Shown: positions 63,840 to 64,000 of the stretch, piece after piece
Position numbering within the stretch: the stretch's first letter is position 1
How the letters are laid out: every line of letters starts with the position of its first letter
Source: Streptomyces sp. NBC_01198
GTDB lineage: Bacteria; Actinomycetota; Actinomycetes; Streptomycetales; Streptomycetaceae
Assembly (NCBI RefSeq): GCF_036010485.1
Contig: NZ_CP108568.1
Span: forward strand, 1,612,001 to 1,676,000
Direction: 5' to 3'
Length of the DNA: 64,000 bases
The notes under the pieces: generated by a model
Seen by the model: the letters and a program-made list of their open reading frames with translations, nothing else
What the model was told of the DNA's origin: nothing
Databases searched by the model: none
Program-made: the position numbers and the translations under genes

Positions 63840-64000
63840 TCAGGTGAGGGCGGGGAGGTCGGCGGTCAGGGTGGCCGTCGTCGTGTCGAGGACGGCGGGG
63901 ACGCCGAGGGGGATGGTCAGGGACGGGACGCAGTGGCCGAAGCCGAGGTTGTCCAGAATCGGGACGCCGAGGGGGCCGAGGCGGTCGAGCAGGAGGGCTC
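63840..64000 (-). CDS. S66 peptidase (LD-carboxypeptidase/MccF-type), C-terminal end
   Basis: The frame is open to the window edge; about 53 C-terminal residues are visible. LDNLGFGHCVPSLTIPLGV matches the S66 C-terminal region, with the His of FGH at the catalytic-triad position. S66 enzymes cleave the terminal D-Ala of tetrapeptide stems in peptidoglycan recycling or inactivate microcin C-like compounds. The rest of the gene lies outside the window. Confidence 0.6.
   Translation of the reverse strand, partial: ALLLDRLGPLGVPILDNLGFGHCVPSLTIPLGVPAVLDTTTATLTADLPALT

Noticed and set aside
1..64000. A secondary-metabolite gene cluster
   Set aside because: No polyketide synthase, NRPS, terpene synthase, lanthipeptide or similar core gene occurs. 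The desaturase and acyl-CoA genes fit primary or catabolic lipid metabolism.

Overview
The window reads as chromosomal DNA of a high-GC actinomycete of the Streptomycetaceae (Streptomyces or a close relative). The signs are very high GC in third codon positions, frequent GTG starts and one TTG start, almost no TTA codons, tRNA genes without encoded CCA, many overlapping ATGA/GTGA gene junctions, two mycothiol-type DinB-fold enzymes, and a dispersed intergenic element that I recognise from Streptomyces genomes. There is no integrase, transposase, CRISPR array or phage structural module. I call 60 protein genes, two of them cut by the window edges, and two tRNAs.

Layout. 1-4.6 kb: 3' end of a secreted S53 peptidase, a small lipoprotein, an ABC-F ATPase, and an acyl-ACP desaturase with tandem palindromic operators. 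4.8-11.9 kb: a six-gene acyl-CoA catabolic operon (DinB-type protein, two-subunit acyl-CoA carboxylase, acyl-CoA dehydrogenase, enoyl-CoA hydratase, terminal TetR regulator). 12-19 kb: initiator tRNA, pseudouridine catabolism (psuG-psuK), a small membrane protein, tRNA-Leu(GAG), chorismate mutase, fdhD, a LysR regulator and a long-chain acyl-CoA synthetase.

19.2-26.7 kb holds the most unusual locus: a tight three-gene minus-strand operon. It encodes a SLATT-like two-TM membrane protein, a 1560-residue FHA-like/EccC-like FtsK-SpoIIIE protein fused to an extra C-terminal AAA ATPase, and a 696-residue P-loop ATPase fused to a calcineurin-like phosphoesterase. The two ATPases share a PRRAGK(T/S)W P-loop. 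One of only two TTA (bldA) codons I found in called genes lies three codons before the end of the FtsK gene, right at the overlap with the phosphoesterase gene. No type VII secretion partners are present. I propose this as a candidate undescribed conflict, defence or envelope-sensing system.

27-43 kb: a methyltransferase, a Clp-N/HTH regulator with a probably leaderless promoter inside paired palindromes, a holin-like/phosphodiesterase membrane fusion, two metallo-beta-lactamase-fold hydrolases, a DedA protein, an aminotransferase-fold protein with no lysine at all, a HAD phosphatase, a PAP2-lipid kinase fusion, an SseB-like protein, a Deinococcus-type RNA ligase, a DUF5107/TPR protein, a mycothiol-dependent isomerase relative, a TTA-containing lipoprotein and an ankyrin protein. 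43-64 kb: allantoicase, LysR and AraC regulators, a stand-alone AICAR formyltransferase, a crotonase, an XRE-cupin regulator divergent from azlCD with matched operators, a secreted PI-PLC-like protein, an NTF2-like protein, an L,D-transpeptidase, an alpha/beta hydrolase, a thaumatin-like protein, an ArsR-DHFR-AHSA1 operon with nested inverted repeats, exonuclease III, GNAT, LapA-like and M14 peptidase genes, a two-component system, and the C-terminus of an S66 peptidase.

Functional themes are acyl-CoA/lipid metabolism (desaturase, carboxylase operon, synthetase, PAP2 fusion), nucleoside/purine salvage (psuGK, allantoicase, AICAR formyltransferase), secreted or anchored envelope proteins, and many one-component regulators paired with their targets. 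All functional statements are from reading the sequence; no database search was run.
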